Assembly (NCBI RefSeq): GCF_034377285.1
Contig: NZ_CP139715.1
Span: 2,898,001 to 2,962,000, forward strand
Source: Thalassobaculum sp. OXR-137
GTDB taxonomy: Bacteria; Pseudomonadota; Alphaproteobacteria; Thalassobaculales; Thalassobaculaceae
Direction: 5' to 3'
DNA length: 64,000 nucleotides
A model generated the notes under the pieces. It made no database searches. It saw only the letters and a program-made list of their open reading frames with translations, and was not told the origin of the DNA. The position numbers and the translations under genes are program-made. Positions 31,297 through 44,492 of this stretch are shown here, piece after piece (the first letter of the stretch is position 1; each line of letters opens with the position of its first letter).

Positions 31297-33108
31297 TCAG
31301 CCGTCATCTCCCCGCAGACGCACGAAACCGTCCTTGCTCCAATACTCGCTGCCGACCTGGTGGTGGCCCGTGAAGAGACCTTCGGGGTCGTAGCGGTTCT
31401 TGATCGCCAGCAGCCGGGGATAATTGTCGCCCCAGGCCGCCGACTGCCAGTCGGTCTCGTGGAAGTTCATCTCGGCGGAATAGGACCCGGTTTCAGGTTC
31501 AATGGCGCGGAACCGGTCGTAGACACCCTTGATCCGGCCGGACTTGATCCGCATGGCTGCCTCGTCCAGCTCGTGTCCCTCGACGCCGTCAAAGACGTGC
31601 TGTTCGGCCCCAGCCACCAGCAGCAGCGCGAAGGCGTCCAGTACCGAGGGATGGACCGGCGTGTCGCGCGCGTCCGCCAGGCGATCCTCGCCGGCGCCGG
31701 CCAATCCCTTCTGGAAGTGGAGCGCGAAGCGGATCAGCTTGGCCGCATCAATGATGGTGTCGGCCAGTGTGGTGGATTTCGGGGCGTCCAGCAGGCTCTG
31801 TGACAGCCAGGCCGACTCGTAGCCGGCCCAGAACACGTTGGTCTCGCCATTGTCGCCGTTCCAGAAATAGCGGGTGCCGGCGTTGCTGGATGCCCGATCG
31901 ATCTCGATCACCCCGGGCCGTTCCTTGACCCAGTAGTCGAGGTCCCACCAGTGCCGCGCCGGCGCGTCGAAAAGGACGAGGTCGTCGGTGAGGCCGTAGC
32001 CGTCGGAGGCGGCGAGATCGAGCACCGGCGCCCAGATCCGTCTCACCTCGTCCAGCGGCAGGTCGATGAAGGTCATCTTGACGAACATGCGATGGTCGGG
32101 GGCGAAATGCACCTGCTCGCCCCATGCCGGGCTCACCAGATTGTCCCGGGCGACGGCGATGAACGCCTCGACCAGAGTACGGAACGCCTTTTCGTCCCGG
32201 GCCTGGACGCCGAAGCCGATGAAGCCGAAGCGGTCGGGCAGGTCGCGGGTCGCCAGGGTCAGGCGCGTGGTGATGCCCCAGCCGGCACCGCCGCCTTTCA
32301 GGGCCCAATACAGGTCGCTGTTCTGGTAGGCGTTGGCGATGAGGACCTCGCCGCTGGCCACCACGATCTCGGCTTCCAGCAGGTTCGCCGCCGTCATGCC
32401 GCCGAATTTCGAGAAATGGCCGAACCCGCCGCTCTGGGCATGGCCTCCGACCCCGACGGACGTGCACCCGCCGCCCTGAACGTAGCGGCCGCCCTTCACC
32501 ACCACCTCGCCGTAGAGCGAGATGAACTTCTCGCCCGACGCGACGCTCACCGCCGGCACGCCGGCACCGGTGCCGCCCTGGGGGACGAAGCTGTCGTGCA
32601 ACTCGATCCCCGTCAGGTCCCGGGTCCAGACCAGCAGGCTGTCCGGCGCGTTGGACTGACCGTAGTAGGAGTGCCCGCCGCCCTTGATCACCAGGCGCAG
32701 ATTGTGTTCGCGGGCGAATTTGACCAGTTCGGCGACGTCCTGCGCATTCTTCGGGATGCCGACCTTTGCCGACTGCGCGCTCTTCCAGCCGTCGAGCCAT
32801 CCCTGGGACTGGGTGGAGCCGGAGAAGTCCTGGAGATAGAACGGGTTCACCAGCTTCTGCAGGACCGTGTCGGTGACCTTGCCGCCGTTCTCTTCGAGCA
32901 GGGCGTCGAAAGCGGAGCGGGAGTCCTCCAGCGCGCCGTCGAGACGGTCGGCCAACGCCTGCCACTCCCGCACCGTGGGCCAGTTCACGTCGCTCGGCCG
33001 GACCCGGGCAGCGCCCCCGCTCGCAGCGAAGCCGACAGACGCCGGCCAGAGCGCCGACAGGCCGGTCGATCCAAGGAGACGGAGAACGGTTCTACGCAGC
33101 ATCGGCAC
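31297..33108 (-). CDS. Tat-exported BBE-like FAD-linked oxidase
   Basis: The protein is 603 aa (601 from the second Met). The twin-arginine signal MLRRTVLRLLGSTGLSALWP sends it to the periplasm folded. The FAD_binding_4 domain (about 115-300) carries KGGGHSYYGQS with His146 and GGGCTSVGVGGHAQSGG with Cys215, the two residues that bind FAD covalently in berberine-bridge-type enzymes. The BBE C-terminus reads YPRLLAIKNRYDPEGLFTG. Such enzymes oxidise sugars, alcohols or aromatic substrates with O2 or another acceptor. It is convergent with the oxidoreductase and separated from glp by a terminator. Confidence 0.87.
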   Translation of the reverse strand: MPMLRRTVLRLLGSTGLSALWPASVGFAASGGAARVRPSDVNWPTVREWQALADRLDGALEDSRSAFDALLEENGGKVTDTVLQKLVNPFYLQDFSGSTQSQGWLDGWKSAQSAKVGIPKNAQDVAELVKFAREHNLRLVIKGGGHSYYGQSNAPDSLLVWTRDLTGIELHDSFVPQGGTGAGVPAVSVASGEKFISLYGEVVVKGGRYVQGGGCTSVGVGGHAQSGGFGHFSKFGGMTAANLLEAEIVVASGEVLIANAYQNSDLYWALKGGGAGWGITTRLTLATRDLPDRFGFIGFGVQARDEKAFRTLVEAFIAVARDNLVSPAWGEQVHFAPDHRMFVKMTFIDLPLDEVRRIWAPVLDLAASDGYGLTDDLVLFDAPARHWWDLDYWVKERPGVIEIDRASSNAGTRYFWNGDNGETNVFWAGYESAWLSQSLLDAPKSTTLADTIIDAAKLIRFALHFQKGLAGAGEDRLADARDTPVHPSVLDAFALLLVAGAEQHVFDGVEGHELDEAAMRIKSGRIKGVYDRFRAIEPETGSYSAEMNFHETDWQSAAWGDNYPRLLAIKNRYDPEGLFTGHHQVGSEYWSKDGFVRLRGDDG

Positions 33109-33186
33109 CTCCAGGCAGATCAGTTTAGCGCAAAGTCATGATAGGAACTTTTCGCGCGCGGCGCCGCAATCGATGAGGCCGCTTTC

Positions 33187-33221
33187 AAAAAGAAAGCGCC
33201 GGAACCCTAGGGCCCCGGCGC
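33187..33221 (-). terminator. Rho-independent terminator of the glp operon
   Basis: On the minus strand a GCGCCGG/CCGGCGC stem (33215-33221 with 33196-33202) is followed by TTTCTTTTTG. It lies 24 bp past the glpV stop. Confidence 0.85.
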
Positions 33222-33244
33222 CTGTCTTGCTGCTGTAGATACTC

Positions 33245-34975
<1,731 letters not shown>

Positions 34976-35084
34976 TGGTTTCCTCCTATGAGGTTCCTTG
35001 TCCCGGCCGGGGCCGGGGTGATCCGCACGCTTTCCGCGTGCCTTTACGTCTTCGTCCGGAGACCCCCGTGCGAAGCCGATTTCG

Positions 35085-35450
35085 TCAGACCCATTTCGCC
35101 ACCGCCGCCGCCCAGAACAGGGCGATGATCGAGGCCCACCAGAGCGGGCCGGTGAACAGGGCGAGCCAGGCCAGATGGATGTAGGCGGCGCTCAGAAGCG
35201 AGATGAACAGCCGGTCGCCCCGGGTCGTGTTGATGCCCAGGATTCCGGGTTCCCGCGGATCGCCGCCCGGCCGCGCGATCTCCCAGATCGTCATGGTCAG
35301 CAGGGCGGCGGCGATGCAGGCGAAGAACAGGGCCGTCTGCCAGGTCCAGGCCATCCAGCCGAGAAACGAGACGCCCGTGGGGTCCGTGTTCTGGGCGAGT
35401 GCAAGCGTCGGAACCAGCGTCGCCAGGACGGTCGGAAGGATCCATCGCAT
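35085..35450 (-). CDS. glpU: Small membrane protein of the glycerol importer (DUF2160)
   Basis: The protein is 121 aa with an N-terminal hydrophobic segment and three more membrane segments (GWMAWTWQTALFFACIAAALL, FISLLSAAYIHLAWLALF, WWASIIALFWAAAVAKWV). The family is DUF2160, found only between glpQ and glpV in this operon type. It is presumed to be an accessory subunit of the transporter. The gene lies 2 bp after glpQ. Confidence 0.87.
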   Translation of the reverse strand: MRWILPTVLATLVPTLALAQNTDPTGVSFLGWMAWTWQTALFFACIAAALLTMTIWEIARPGGDPREPGILGINTTRGDRLFISLLSAAYIHLAWLALFTGPLWWASIIALFWAAAVAKWV

Positions 35451-35452
35451 GG

Positions 35453-37133
<1,681 letters not shown>

Positions 37134-37137
<4 letters not shown>

Positions 37138-38243
37138 CCCCGGCCTCCCCGGTTCGCGGATTGCTCGCCGCTGCCGACGATCCAGCCGTTCGAATAGACG
37201 TGCACTGCGCCGGGCTCGAACAGGATCCGGTTGTGCCGGTCCGAGATGCTGGTGCCCTCCGGCGCGATCACGTTGACTTCCGTGCCGTTGAAGTCGGTCC
37301 GCACCACCAGATGCCGGCCCACATCCTCCACCCTGGTCACGCGCACCGGCAGGCCGTCCTCGCCGTCGGAGAGACGCACGAATTCCGGGCGGATTCCGAT
37401 CTCCACACCATTGGTGCCGGGGCGGCCGACATCCCGGCCGAGCGGCACGCTGTGCCCGCCGACGAAGGCCGTGTCGCCATCGACATCGGCCGGCAGGACG
37501 TTCATCCCGGGCGAGCCGATGAAGAAGCCGACGAAGGTGTGTTCGGGCCGTTCGAACAGGTCGACGGGCGTTCCCAGCTGCACCACTTCGCCGTCGAGCA
37601 TGACCACGACCTTGTCGGCGAAGGTCAGCGCCTCCGTCTGATCGTGGGTCACGTAGATCATCGTGTGCCCGAACTCGCGATGCAGGTTCTTCAGCTCGGT
37701 GCGCAGCTCCCACTTCATGTGCGGGTCGATCACCGTGAGCGGCTCGTCGAACAGGATCGCGGAGACGTCTTCGCGGACCATGCCGCGGCCGAGCGAGATC
37801 TTCTGCTTGGCGTCTGCGGTGAGCCCCTGGGCCCGGCGGTCCAGATCCGCGGTCAGACCGATCATCTCGGCGATCGTCTTGACCCGGCGGTCGACGTAAT
37901 CCGGTTTTCCGCCGCGGTTGCGCAGCGGGAAGGCGAGGTTTTCGTAGACCGTCATGGTGTCGTAGACGACCGGGAACTGGAACACCTGCGCCACGTTGCG
38001 CGCCGCGGTGGACAGGCCGGTGACGTCCGTGTCGTCGAACAGGATCCGGCCCTGGGAGGGAACGAGGAGACCCGAGATGATGTTGAGCAGCGTGGTCTTG
38101 CCGCAGCCGGACGGCCCCAGCAGGGCATAGGCCTCGCCGTCCTGCCACACGTGGTCGATCGTCGGCTTGAGCTGATACTCGTCCCGGCTTTTCGGACTGC
38201 CGCCGTAGGAATGGGCGAGATTTGAGAGGGTGATCCTGGCCAT
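37134..38243 (-). CDS. glpT: Glycerol ABC transporter ATP-binding protein
   Basis: The protein is 369 aa. Walker A is LLGPSGCGKTTLL, the ABC signature region is KQKISLGRGMV and Walker B is VSAILFDEPLTVIDP, where the Asp-Glu pair is kept. The C-terminal TOBE domain follows. This is one of two different ATPases in the operon; the name follows the rhizobial glp system and is not the E. coli G3P permease GlpT. Confidence 0.9.
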
Positions 38244-38252
38244 GGCGCGCCG

Positions 38253-39344
38253 TCACCCCGCCTCTGCATAGGCCGCCGCGGCGGCGAGGCTTCCGTCGGG
38301 AGCGAAGACGTAGACATGGGCCGGATCGACATAGACCGTGCGATCCGTGTGATGCGCCAGGTCGTGCACGCCGTGAACCAGCGCGACCCAGCGCTCTCCG
38401 CCATGATCGACATGGACGAAGCTCTCCGAGCCGGCGATCTCGGTACCGGCGACCCGGCAGTCGAAGGCGAGTTCCCGGTCCGAGGTCTTGGCGATCTTGA
38501 GGTGATTGGCGCGGAAGCCGGCCAGATACGGACCGTCGGCCAGCCCCTGGAAGGACGGGAACTGGGAGGACAGGCGTCGGTCCTCGATCATCAGCTCTCC
38601 GCCGCTCTTGGACACGGAGACGAAGTTCATCGGCGGGTCGGAGAAGACGCGCGCGGTGGTCGCGTCCGTCGGCCGGCGATAGACCGACGGCGTGAGGCCG
38701 AACTGGGTGACCCGGCCTTCCCACAGGCAGGCGGTGTTGCCGCCGAGCAGCAGCGCCTCGTGGGGCTCGGTCGTCGCGTAGACGAAGATCGCTCCCGACT
38801 CCTCGAATATCCGGGGGATCTCGGCCCGCAGCTCCTCGCGCAGCTTGTAATCGAGATTGGCCAGCGGTTCGTCCAGCAGGACCAGGCCCGCATCCTTGAC
38901 CAGGGCCCGTGCCAGGGCGCAGCGCTGCTGCTGGCCGCCGGACAGTTCCAGCGGCCGCCGGTCGAGCAGCTGCGCGTTCAGCTTCATCATCTCGGCGGCG
39001 GCGCGGACCTTGGCGTCGATTTCGCCCGAGCTCAGGCCCCGAATCCGCAGCGGCGAGGCGATGTTCTCGTAGACCGTCATGGACGGATAGTTGATGAACT
39101 GCTGATAGACCATCGCGACCTGGCGGTCCTGGACGCGCATTCCCGTCACGTCGCGTCCCTGCCAGAACACCCGTCCCTCCGTCGGCTGATCGAGGCCAGC
39201 CATCAGGCGCATCAAGGTGGTCTTGCCGGAGAGTGTGGGGCCCAGAAGGACGTTCATCGACCCGGACGCGAAGTCGAGCGTGGTCGGATGGATATGGGTG
39301 TCCAGCCCCACCGATTTCGAGACCGCTTCCAGCTTCAGTGACAT
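38253..39344 (-). CDS. glpS: Glycerol ABC transporter ATP-binding protein
   Basis: The protein is 363 aa. Walker A reads LLGPTLSGKTTLM, a variant with TLS for SGC. The signature is LSGGQQQRCALARAL and Walker B is LVLLDEPLANLD. A C-terminal TOBE/OB domain follows. With GlpT it forms a heterodimeric motor. It lies 25 bp after glpD and 9 bp before glpT. Confidence 0.9.
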   Translation of the reverse strand: MSLKLEAVSKSVGLDTHIHPTTLDFASGSMNVLLGPTLSGKTTLMRLMAGLDQPTEGRVFWQGRDVTGMRVQDRQVAMVYQQFINYPSMTVYENIASPLRIRGLSSGEIDAKVRAAAEMMKLNAQLLDRRPLELSGGQQQRCALARALVKDAGLVLLDEPLANLDYKLREELRAEIPRIFEESGAIFVYATTEPHEALLLGGNTACLWEGRVTQFGLTPSVYRRPTDATTARVFSDPPMNFVSVSKSGGELMIEDRRLSSQFPSFQGLADGPYLAGFRANHLKIAKTSDRELAFDCRVAGTEIAGSESFVHVDHGGERWVALVHGVHDLAHHTDRTVYVDPAHVYVFAPDGSLAAAAAYAEAG

Positions 39345-39369
39345 GCGATCGGCCTTCCCGTCCTTTTCG

Positions 39370-40914
39370 TCACCCCGATCCCCGCACCTGCCGGCTTCCC
39401 GCCGCAGGCGAGGCCCGCATCCAGTCGTCCAACGCCCGGACCTGGTCCGGCGTCATCCGCAGACCGAGCTTCGTGCGCCGCCACACGATGTCGTCGGCAC
39501 GGCGCGCCCATTCCTGCTCCATCAGCCAGCGGACTTCCGCCTCGCGGAGCGTCGCGCCGAAGTCGCGGCCGAGATCGGCGGCACTCGATGCATCGCCGAG
39601 CAGGCTGAAGACATCCGTGCCGTAGGTCCGAACCAGCCGGTTCGCCCAGGCCTCGTCGACAAAGGGGTATCGGTCGCGCAGGCGCGCGCTCAGGTCGCCG
39701 GCGCCGCCGAGGGGGAAGTCGCCGCCCGGTAATGCCGCAGACGCTGTCCAGGAGCCGCCCATATCCGGGAAGAAGGGGCGCAGCTTCTCCATTGCGGCCT
39801 CGGCCAGACGCCGGTAGGTGGTGATCTTGCCGCCGAAGACATTGAGCAGGGGGGCCGCACCGGACGGCCGCTCGACCTTCAGGACGTAGTCGCGGGTCGC
39901 CGCCGTCGCCGACTTGGCCCCGTCGTCGTAGAGCGGCCGCACGCCTGAATAGGTCCAGACCACGTCCTCCGGGCTCACCGGGTCGCGGAGATACTCGGAG
40001 ACGGCGGAGCACAGGTATTCCGTCTCCTCCGGCGTGCAGACCGCGTCCGAGGGAGCGCCCTCATGGTCCCGGTCGGTCGTTCCGATCAGCGTGAACTCGT
40101 CCTCGTAGGGGATCGCGAAGATCACGCGGCCGTCGGCGTTCTGGAAGATGTAGGCCCGGTCGTGCTCGAACCGTTTGCGCACGACGATGTGGCTGCCGCG
40201 GACGAGGCGGATGCGGTCCTTGGTGTTGAGCCGCACGCAGGTGCCGATGATCTCGCCCACCCAGGGTCCGCCGGCATTCACCAGCGCTCGCGCCTGGATC
40301 GTCCGCGTTGCGCCGGTATCGAAGTCCCGGACCTCCAGGTGCCACAGTCCGTCGGACTGCTCTGCGGAAACGCATCGGGTGCGGACATTGATCGAGGCAC
40401 CCTGCAGCGCCGCAGCGCGGGCGTTCAGGACGACGAGCCGGGAATCCTGCACCCAGCCGTCGGAATACTCGAAGCCGACGGTGAAGGACTCCTTGAGGGC
40501 GGCACCGATCGGGCTCGTCCGGAGATCCAGTCGCCGCGTGCCGGGCAGGCTCCGGCGTCGGCCGAGATGATCGTAGATGAACAGGCCGAGCCGCAGGACC
40601 CAGGCGGGCCGAAGTCCGCGGTGGTGCGGCAGGACGAACCGCATCGGCCAGGCGATGTGCGGCATGGCCTTCAGCAGAACCTCGCGTTCCTCCAAGGCCT
40701 CGCGCACGAGACGGAACTCGAGATACTCCAGATACCGGAGACCGCCGTGATAGAGCTTCGTGGAGGCAGAGGAAGTGCCCTGCGCGAGATCGCCCATCTC
40801 GCAGAGGAAGACGCTCAGGCCGCGGCCGGCGGCGTCGCGTGCGATCCCGCAGCCGTTAACGCCGCCACCGATGATGGCAATATCGACAGGCCGATCTGCC
40901 AAACGCGTCTCCAC
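39370..40914 (-). CDS. glpD: FAD-dependent glycerol-3-phosphate dehydrogenase
   Basis: The protein is 514 aa. It oxidises sn-glycerol 3-phosphate to dihydroxyacetone phosphate at the membrane and feeds quinones. The FAD site is DIAIIGGGVNGCGIARDAAGRGL, followed by QGTSSASTKLYHGGLRYLE and the DAO C-terminus. No glycerol kinase gene lies in the window. CGAA repeats in the gap upstream suggest GlpR control. Confidence 0.93.
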   Translation of the reverse strand: METRLADRPVDIAIIGGGVNGCGIARDAAGRGLSVFLCEMGDLAQGTSSASTKLYHGGLRYLEYLEFRLVREALEEREVLLKAMPHIAWPMRFVLPHHRGLRPAWVLRLGLFIYDHLGRRRSLPGTRRLDLRTSPIGAALKESFTVGFEYSDGWVQDSRLVVLNARAAALQGASINVRTRCVSAEQSDGLWHLEVRDFDTGATRTIQARALVNAGGPWVGEIIGTCVRLNTKDRIRLVRGSHIVVRKRFEHDRAYIFQNADGRVIFAIPYEDEFTLIGTTDRDHEGAPSDAVCTPEETEYLCSAVSEYLRDPVSPEDVVWTYSGVRPLYDDGAKSATAATRDYVLKVERPSGAAPLLNVFGGKITTYRRLAEAAMEKLRPFFPDMGGSWTASAALPGGDFPLGGAGDLSARLRDRYPFVDEAWANRLVRTYGTDVFSLLGDASSAADLGRDFGATLREAEVRWLMEQEWARRADDIVWRRTKLGLRMTPDQVRALDDWMRASPAAGSRQVRGSG

Positions 40915-40981
40915 CCGTGAACTCGGGGCCCTGGTGTCGAGCCCTCGCTATTTTCACGTTTTACGCTATTTGAAAATTATT

Positions 40982-40996
40982 CGAACGACAACCGAA
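40982..40996. promoter_or_regulatory. CGAA direct repeats before glpD, candidate GlpR site
   Basis: CGAA occurs at 40982-40985 and 40993-40996, 11 bp apart. The same motif with 10-11 bp phasing lies before glpR. DeoR-family regulators often bind TTTCG-type direct repeats. The site is inferred. Confidence 0.45.
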
Positions 40997-41025
40997 AACG
41001 CGACGCGCGGCGTTCGGCCCTGCTC

Positions 41026-41796
41026 TCACAGAGTGACCTGGATCACGTCCACGTCGTTCTCGCGGCAAAGCAGCTGGAAATCCCGCGGCACCCGTGCGTC
41101 CGTGACCACGCTGTTCACCTGGGAAACATGGGCGATCCGGACCGGCGCCGAATTCTTGAACTTCGTGGAGTCGGCGACCAGGATCACGTTGCGGGCGTTC
41201 TGAATGATCGCCTGCGCCACTTTCACTTCGCGAAAGTCGTAGTCCAAGAGCGCCCCGTCATTGTCGATGGCCGAGGCCCCGATGATCGCGTAGTCGACCT
41301 TGAACTGGCGGATGAAATCCACGGCGGCCTCGCCGACGATGCCGCCATCCGCATGCCGGACGAGTCCGCCGGAAATCACGACGTCGATCGTCGGGGACAG
41401 GCGTAGTCTGTTGGCGACGTTGAGATTATTCGTGATCACCATCAGGTTTCGATGATTGACCAGGGCTTCGGAGACGGCCTCGGTCGTCGTCCCGATGTTG
41501 ATGAAGAGCGACGCACCGTCGGGCACGAGGCCTGCGGCGCGGCGGCCGATCGCCGCCTTCTCGTCGGCCGCGATCCGGCGGCGCTGCTCGTATTCGACGT
41601 TCTCCGTTCCCGATGGATTGATGGCGCCGCCATGGATCCGCCGCAGGATCTTCGCATCGCAGAGATCGTTGAGGTCCTTGCGGATGGTCTGAGGCGTGAC
41701 GCCGAAACGCTCCGACAGCGCATCGACGAGCACCCGGCCGTCCAGTTTGGCCAGTTCGACAATCTCAGCCTGCCGCTCGCTGAGGAACACCATCAT
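41026..41796 (-). CDS. glpR: DeoR-family glycerol-3-phosphate regulon repressor
   Basis: The protein is 256 aa. The N-terminal HTH_DeoR is VDALSERFGVTPQTIRKDLNDL, followed by LRRIHGGAI. The C-terminal sugar-phosphate sensor includes INIGTTTEAVSEAL, VISGGLVRHADGGIVGEAAVDF and VADSTKF. It would release DNA when it binds glycerol 3-phosphate. The start may be ATG 41796 or 41793. It is upstream of glpD on the same strand, with an operator candidate in each gap. Confidence 0.92.
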   Translation of the reverse strand: MMVFLSERQAEIVELAKLDGRVLVDALSERFGVTPQTIRKDLNDLCDAKILRRIHGGAINPSGTENVEYEQRRRIAADEKAAIGRRAAGLVPDGASLFINIGTTTEAVSEALVNHRNLMVITNNLNVANRLRLSPTIDVVISGGLVRHADGGIVGEAAVDFIRQFKVDYAIIGASAIDNDGALLDYDFREVKVAQAIIQNARNVILVADSTKFKNSAPVRIAHVSQVNSVVTDARVPRDFQLLCRENDVDVIQVTL

Positions 41797-41821
41797 ATCT
41801 GCCAGACAACCACCGGGATAA

Positions 41822-41846
41822 CGAAGGTATCCGAAAGCAAATCGAA
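41822..41846. promoter_or_regulatory. Three CGAA direct repeats before glpR, candidate autoregulatory site
   Basis: CGAA lies at 41822-41825, 41832-41835 and 41843-41846, spaced 10 and 11 bp, one helical turn each. This is 26 bp upstream of the glpR start, where autorepression would act. Confidence 0.5.
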
Positions 41847-41938
41847 GGCCAATATCGATATCTCGGTCTTGGGGGCCGGCTCGGGCGACCACTCGCCCTA
41901 AGCTGGCGGCTCCTCGCACCTGCCCGGACGCAATTTTC

Positions 41939-44491
41939 TCATCCGGACAACATGCGGGCGAGCTGACCGCGGCCGCGGGGAAGCGCGCTGAGACCGCCGG
42001 CAAGACCGGCGGCGATCGAGGTCAGCACGCCCAGGATCGCCGGAAGCAGGACCGCGGCGAGGCCGGGTATCCAATCCACCCGCAAGGCGCCGTCGGCGAT
42101 CCACCAGCTGCCGATCAGTCCGGCAGATCCGCCGACCAGGGCGGCGGCGAGGCCGGTGGCGGCGGTCTCGCAGAGCCGCGCCAGGGAGATCTCCCGGCGG
42201 GTCGCGCCGACGATCGACAGGGCGACGGCTTCGCTCCTGCGGGCATCGATATCGGCGGACACCGTCGCGGCGAGGGAGAGGGCGCCCGCCAGCAGGAGGA
42301 TCGCGGCGATCATCAGGGTTCCCAGAATGGCGCCCTCCACCACCTCCGTCGCATCGCTGACCAGGCGCCGGACGTCGATCACCGTCACGTTCGGCGCATC
42401 CCGGGCCAGCTCCGAGGTGAAGGTGTTCAACGCCGCTGAGTCGCTGCCCTGGAGCGAGACGATCCAGCCATGGGGCGCATTCCGGAACGGCTCGGGGCTG
42501 GCGATCACCAGGAACTCCGGGCGCATGGTGCGGTGGTATTCCTTGCGGATATTCGCCACGTCCGAGGTGAAGACCCGGCCGAGAACGCTGTAGGTCACCC
42601 GGTCCCCAGGCTTCAGATCGAACGCCTGCATGACGTCCTCTTCGGCCGAGATCAGGGGCGGGCCGTCGTAGTCCGCCGGCCACCACTCTCCGGCGAGCAG
42701 CTCCGCGCCGGTGGGCGCCGCCGACCAGGAGAAGCTGCGGTCTCCGTCGATCACCCAGTCCTTGTCGGGATCGACCAGGGCCTCCTCGACCGGTCGGCCG
42801 TTCACTTTCAGCAGCCGGGTGCGCATGAACGGTGTGGCCTGGAGCCCGCCGAGGGCCGGATCGTCGGCCACGCGCGTGCTTATCAGCTCGACCTGCGGGG
42901 CCTGGACGTCCAGCAGCACCAGGGCGGGGGCCTTCTCGGGGATTTGGGTCTCGAAGGCGGCCTGCAGCGAATGCTGGACCGCCACCACCCCCGTGATGCC
43001 GGCGATCCCGATGCCCAGAGCCACGGTCCGCAGCATCACCGCACGCCGGGAGTCGAAGCCTTGCCGGACCGCCAGGGCGAGGAAACCGTTCGCAGGGATC
43101 CGGCCCGCCGCGCCGGCGATCGCCGCGCCGAGCAGGGCGAGGAGGACGGCGACGGCGGCCAGACCGCCCGCCGCCGCGACCGCCATGGCCGGGTTCGGCA
43201 GACCGGCGATCGCGAGGGAGACGGAGAGCGCCAGCAGGCCCACGGCGACGATCCCGTCCCGATGGCGCAGGCCGGTGGCGGCGGTGTCGCCGCGCATCGC
43301 CCGTAAGGGTGCGATCCGGGTTATGGCCGAAAGCCCGGCCACCAGCGCACCGGCGAGCCCCAGGCTCAAGGTCAGCGCCACCAGCCCGATCTGACCGCCC
43401 AGATCGCCCGGCGTCCACAGCAGATGCAGACGCGCCGTCAGCATCTCCAGCAGCAGGACCGCCCCGATCGCCGCCACCGTCAGGCCGACCGCCAGGGCGA
43501 TCGCTGCGGCAATGGCCACGAGCGCGGCATGCAGGGCGACGACCGTCGTGCCGGTGGCGCCGGACAGTCGGTACTGGGCGATGGTGCGGTGCCGCCGGCC
43601 GATCCACAGGGCGACGGCCGCCCAGGCGCCGGTGAGACCGACGGCGAAGGCCGCGAGACCGGCAATGCCGAGGAAGGTCATGGTCCGGTTCGTCACCTCG
43701 CGCACCCGTTCCGCCGCGTCGTCGGGCGTCTGGAACTCCCAGCCGCGGTCCGGTTCGGCGGCCTGCACGGCCTGCAGCCGGTCAGGGGTCGCTGCGTCCG
43801 CCGGGAAGCTGATCCTGGTGCGGAACTCGGTCAGCGAGCCGCGTCCGGTCAACCCCGTGGCCTCGAGCCGGTCCAGGGCGATCAGCACCCGGGGGCCGAC
43901 CAGGAAGCTGCCGGCCGACAGCCGGTCCGGTTCGCGGATCAGCGTGTCGCGGATCCGAAAGGTGAGGTCGCCAATGCGCAGGCTGTCGCCGACCGCGAGG
44001 CCGAGGCGGGCGAGCAGTCCGGGCTCGACCACCGCGCCAGGCAGGCCGTCCTCGCCGTCGAGGGCGGCCTGCAGATCCCGGCCGCCGGAAAGCTCGACCG
44101 TCCCGACCAGGGGGTAGGCCCGGTCGACGGCCTTCAGTTCAACCGTCATCCGCCGGGCGGCCTCGGCATCGGCAGTCGCGGCAGCCGCGGTGGAGCGGAG
44201 TTCGACCACGCGGGACGTGCGGCCGATCCGTTCCAGGCTGGCGGCCGTGCCGTCGTCCAGGGGGGCGTTCACCACCGTTACGGCCACGTCGCCGCCGAGA
44301 ATGCGCTTGGCATTGTCGTCCATCGCACCGGCGAGGCCGGCGCTGAGCAGCCAGATCAGGCCGAGCATGGCGCTGGCGATCACCACGCAGGCCATGAACA
44401 GCCGCAGGCCGAGGATACCGAAGCCGATTTCGGCACGCAGCAGGGCGAGCAGCACCGAGGCGCGGGCCGTCAGGGTGGCGCGTCCGTCCAT
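41939..44491 (-). CDS. FtsX-like ABC exporter permease (YbbP family)
   Basis: The protein is 850 aa. It has one N-terminal TM segment, a periplasmic MacB-like domain, FtsX cores near residues 260-400 and 710-840, and a central TM pair. This two-core layout matches YbbP/LolC-type permeases. It overlaps no gene but starts 1 bp after the ATPase stop, so the two form an exporter. In many bacteria YbbAP pairs with the lysophospholipase TesA, which is not seen here. The substrate is unknown. Confidence 0.87.
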   Translation of the reverse strand: MDGRATLTARASVLLALLRAEIGFGILGLRLFMACVVIASAMLGLIWLLSAGLAGAMDDNAKRILGGDVAVTVVNAPLDDGTAASLERIGRTSRVVELRSTAAAATADAEAARRMTVELKAVDRAYPLVGTVELSGGRDLQAALDGEDGLPGAVVEPGLLARLGLAVGDSLRIGDLTFRIRDTLIREPDRLSAGSFLVGPRVLIALDRLEATGLTGRGSLTEFRTRISFPADAATPDRLQAVQAAEPDRGWEFQTPDDAAERVREVTNRTMTFLGIAGLAAFAVGLTGAWAAVALWIGRRHRTIAQYRLSGATGTTVVALHAALVAIAAAIALAVGLTVAAIGAVLLLEMLTARLHLLWTPGDLGGQIGLVALTLSLGLAGALVAGLSAITRIAPLRAMRGDTAATGLRHRDGIVAVGLLALSVSLAIAGLPNPAMAVAAAGGLAAVAVLLALLGAAIAGAAGRIPANGFLALAVRQGFDSRRAVMLRTVALGIGIAGITGVVAVQHSLQAAFETQIPEKAPALVLLDVQAPQVELISTRVADDPALGGLQATPFMRTRLLKVNGRPVEEALVDPDKDWVIDGDRSFSWSAAPTGAELLAGEWWPADYDGPPLISAEEDVMQAFDLKPGDRVTYSVLGRVFTSDVANIRKEYHRTMRPEFLVIASPEPFRNAPHGWIVSLQGSDSAALNTFTSELARDAPNVTVIDVRRLVSDATEVVEGAILGTLMIAAILLLAGALSLAATVSADIDARRSEAVALSIVGATRREISLARLCETAATGLAAALVGGSAGLIGSWWIADGALRVDWIPGLAAVLLPAILGVLTSIAAGLAGGLSALPRGRGQLARMLSG

Positions 44492-44492
44492 C

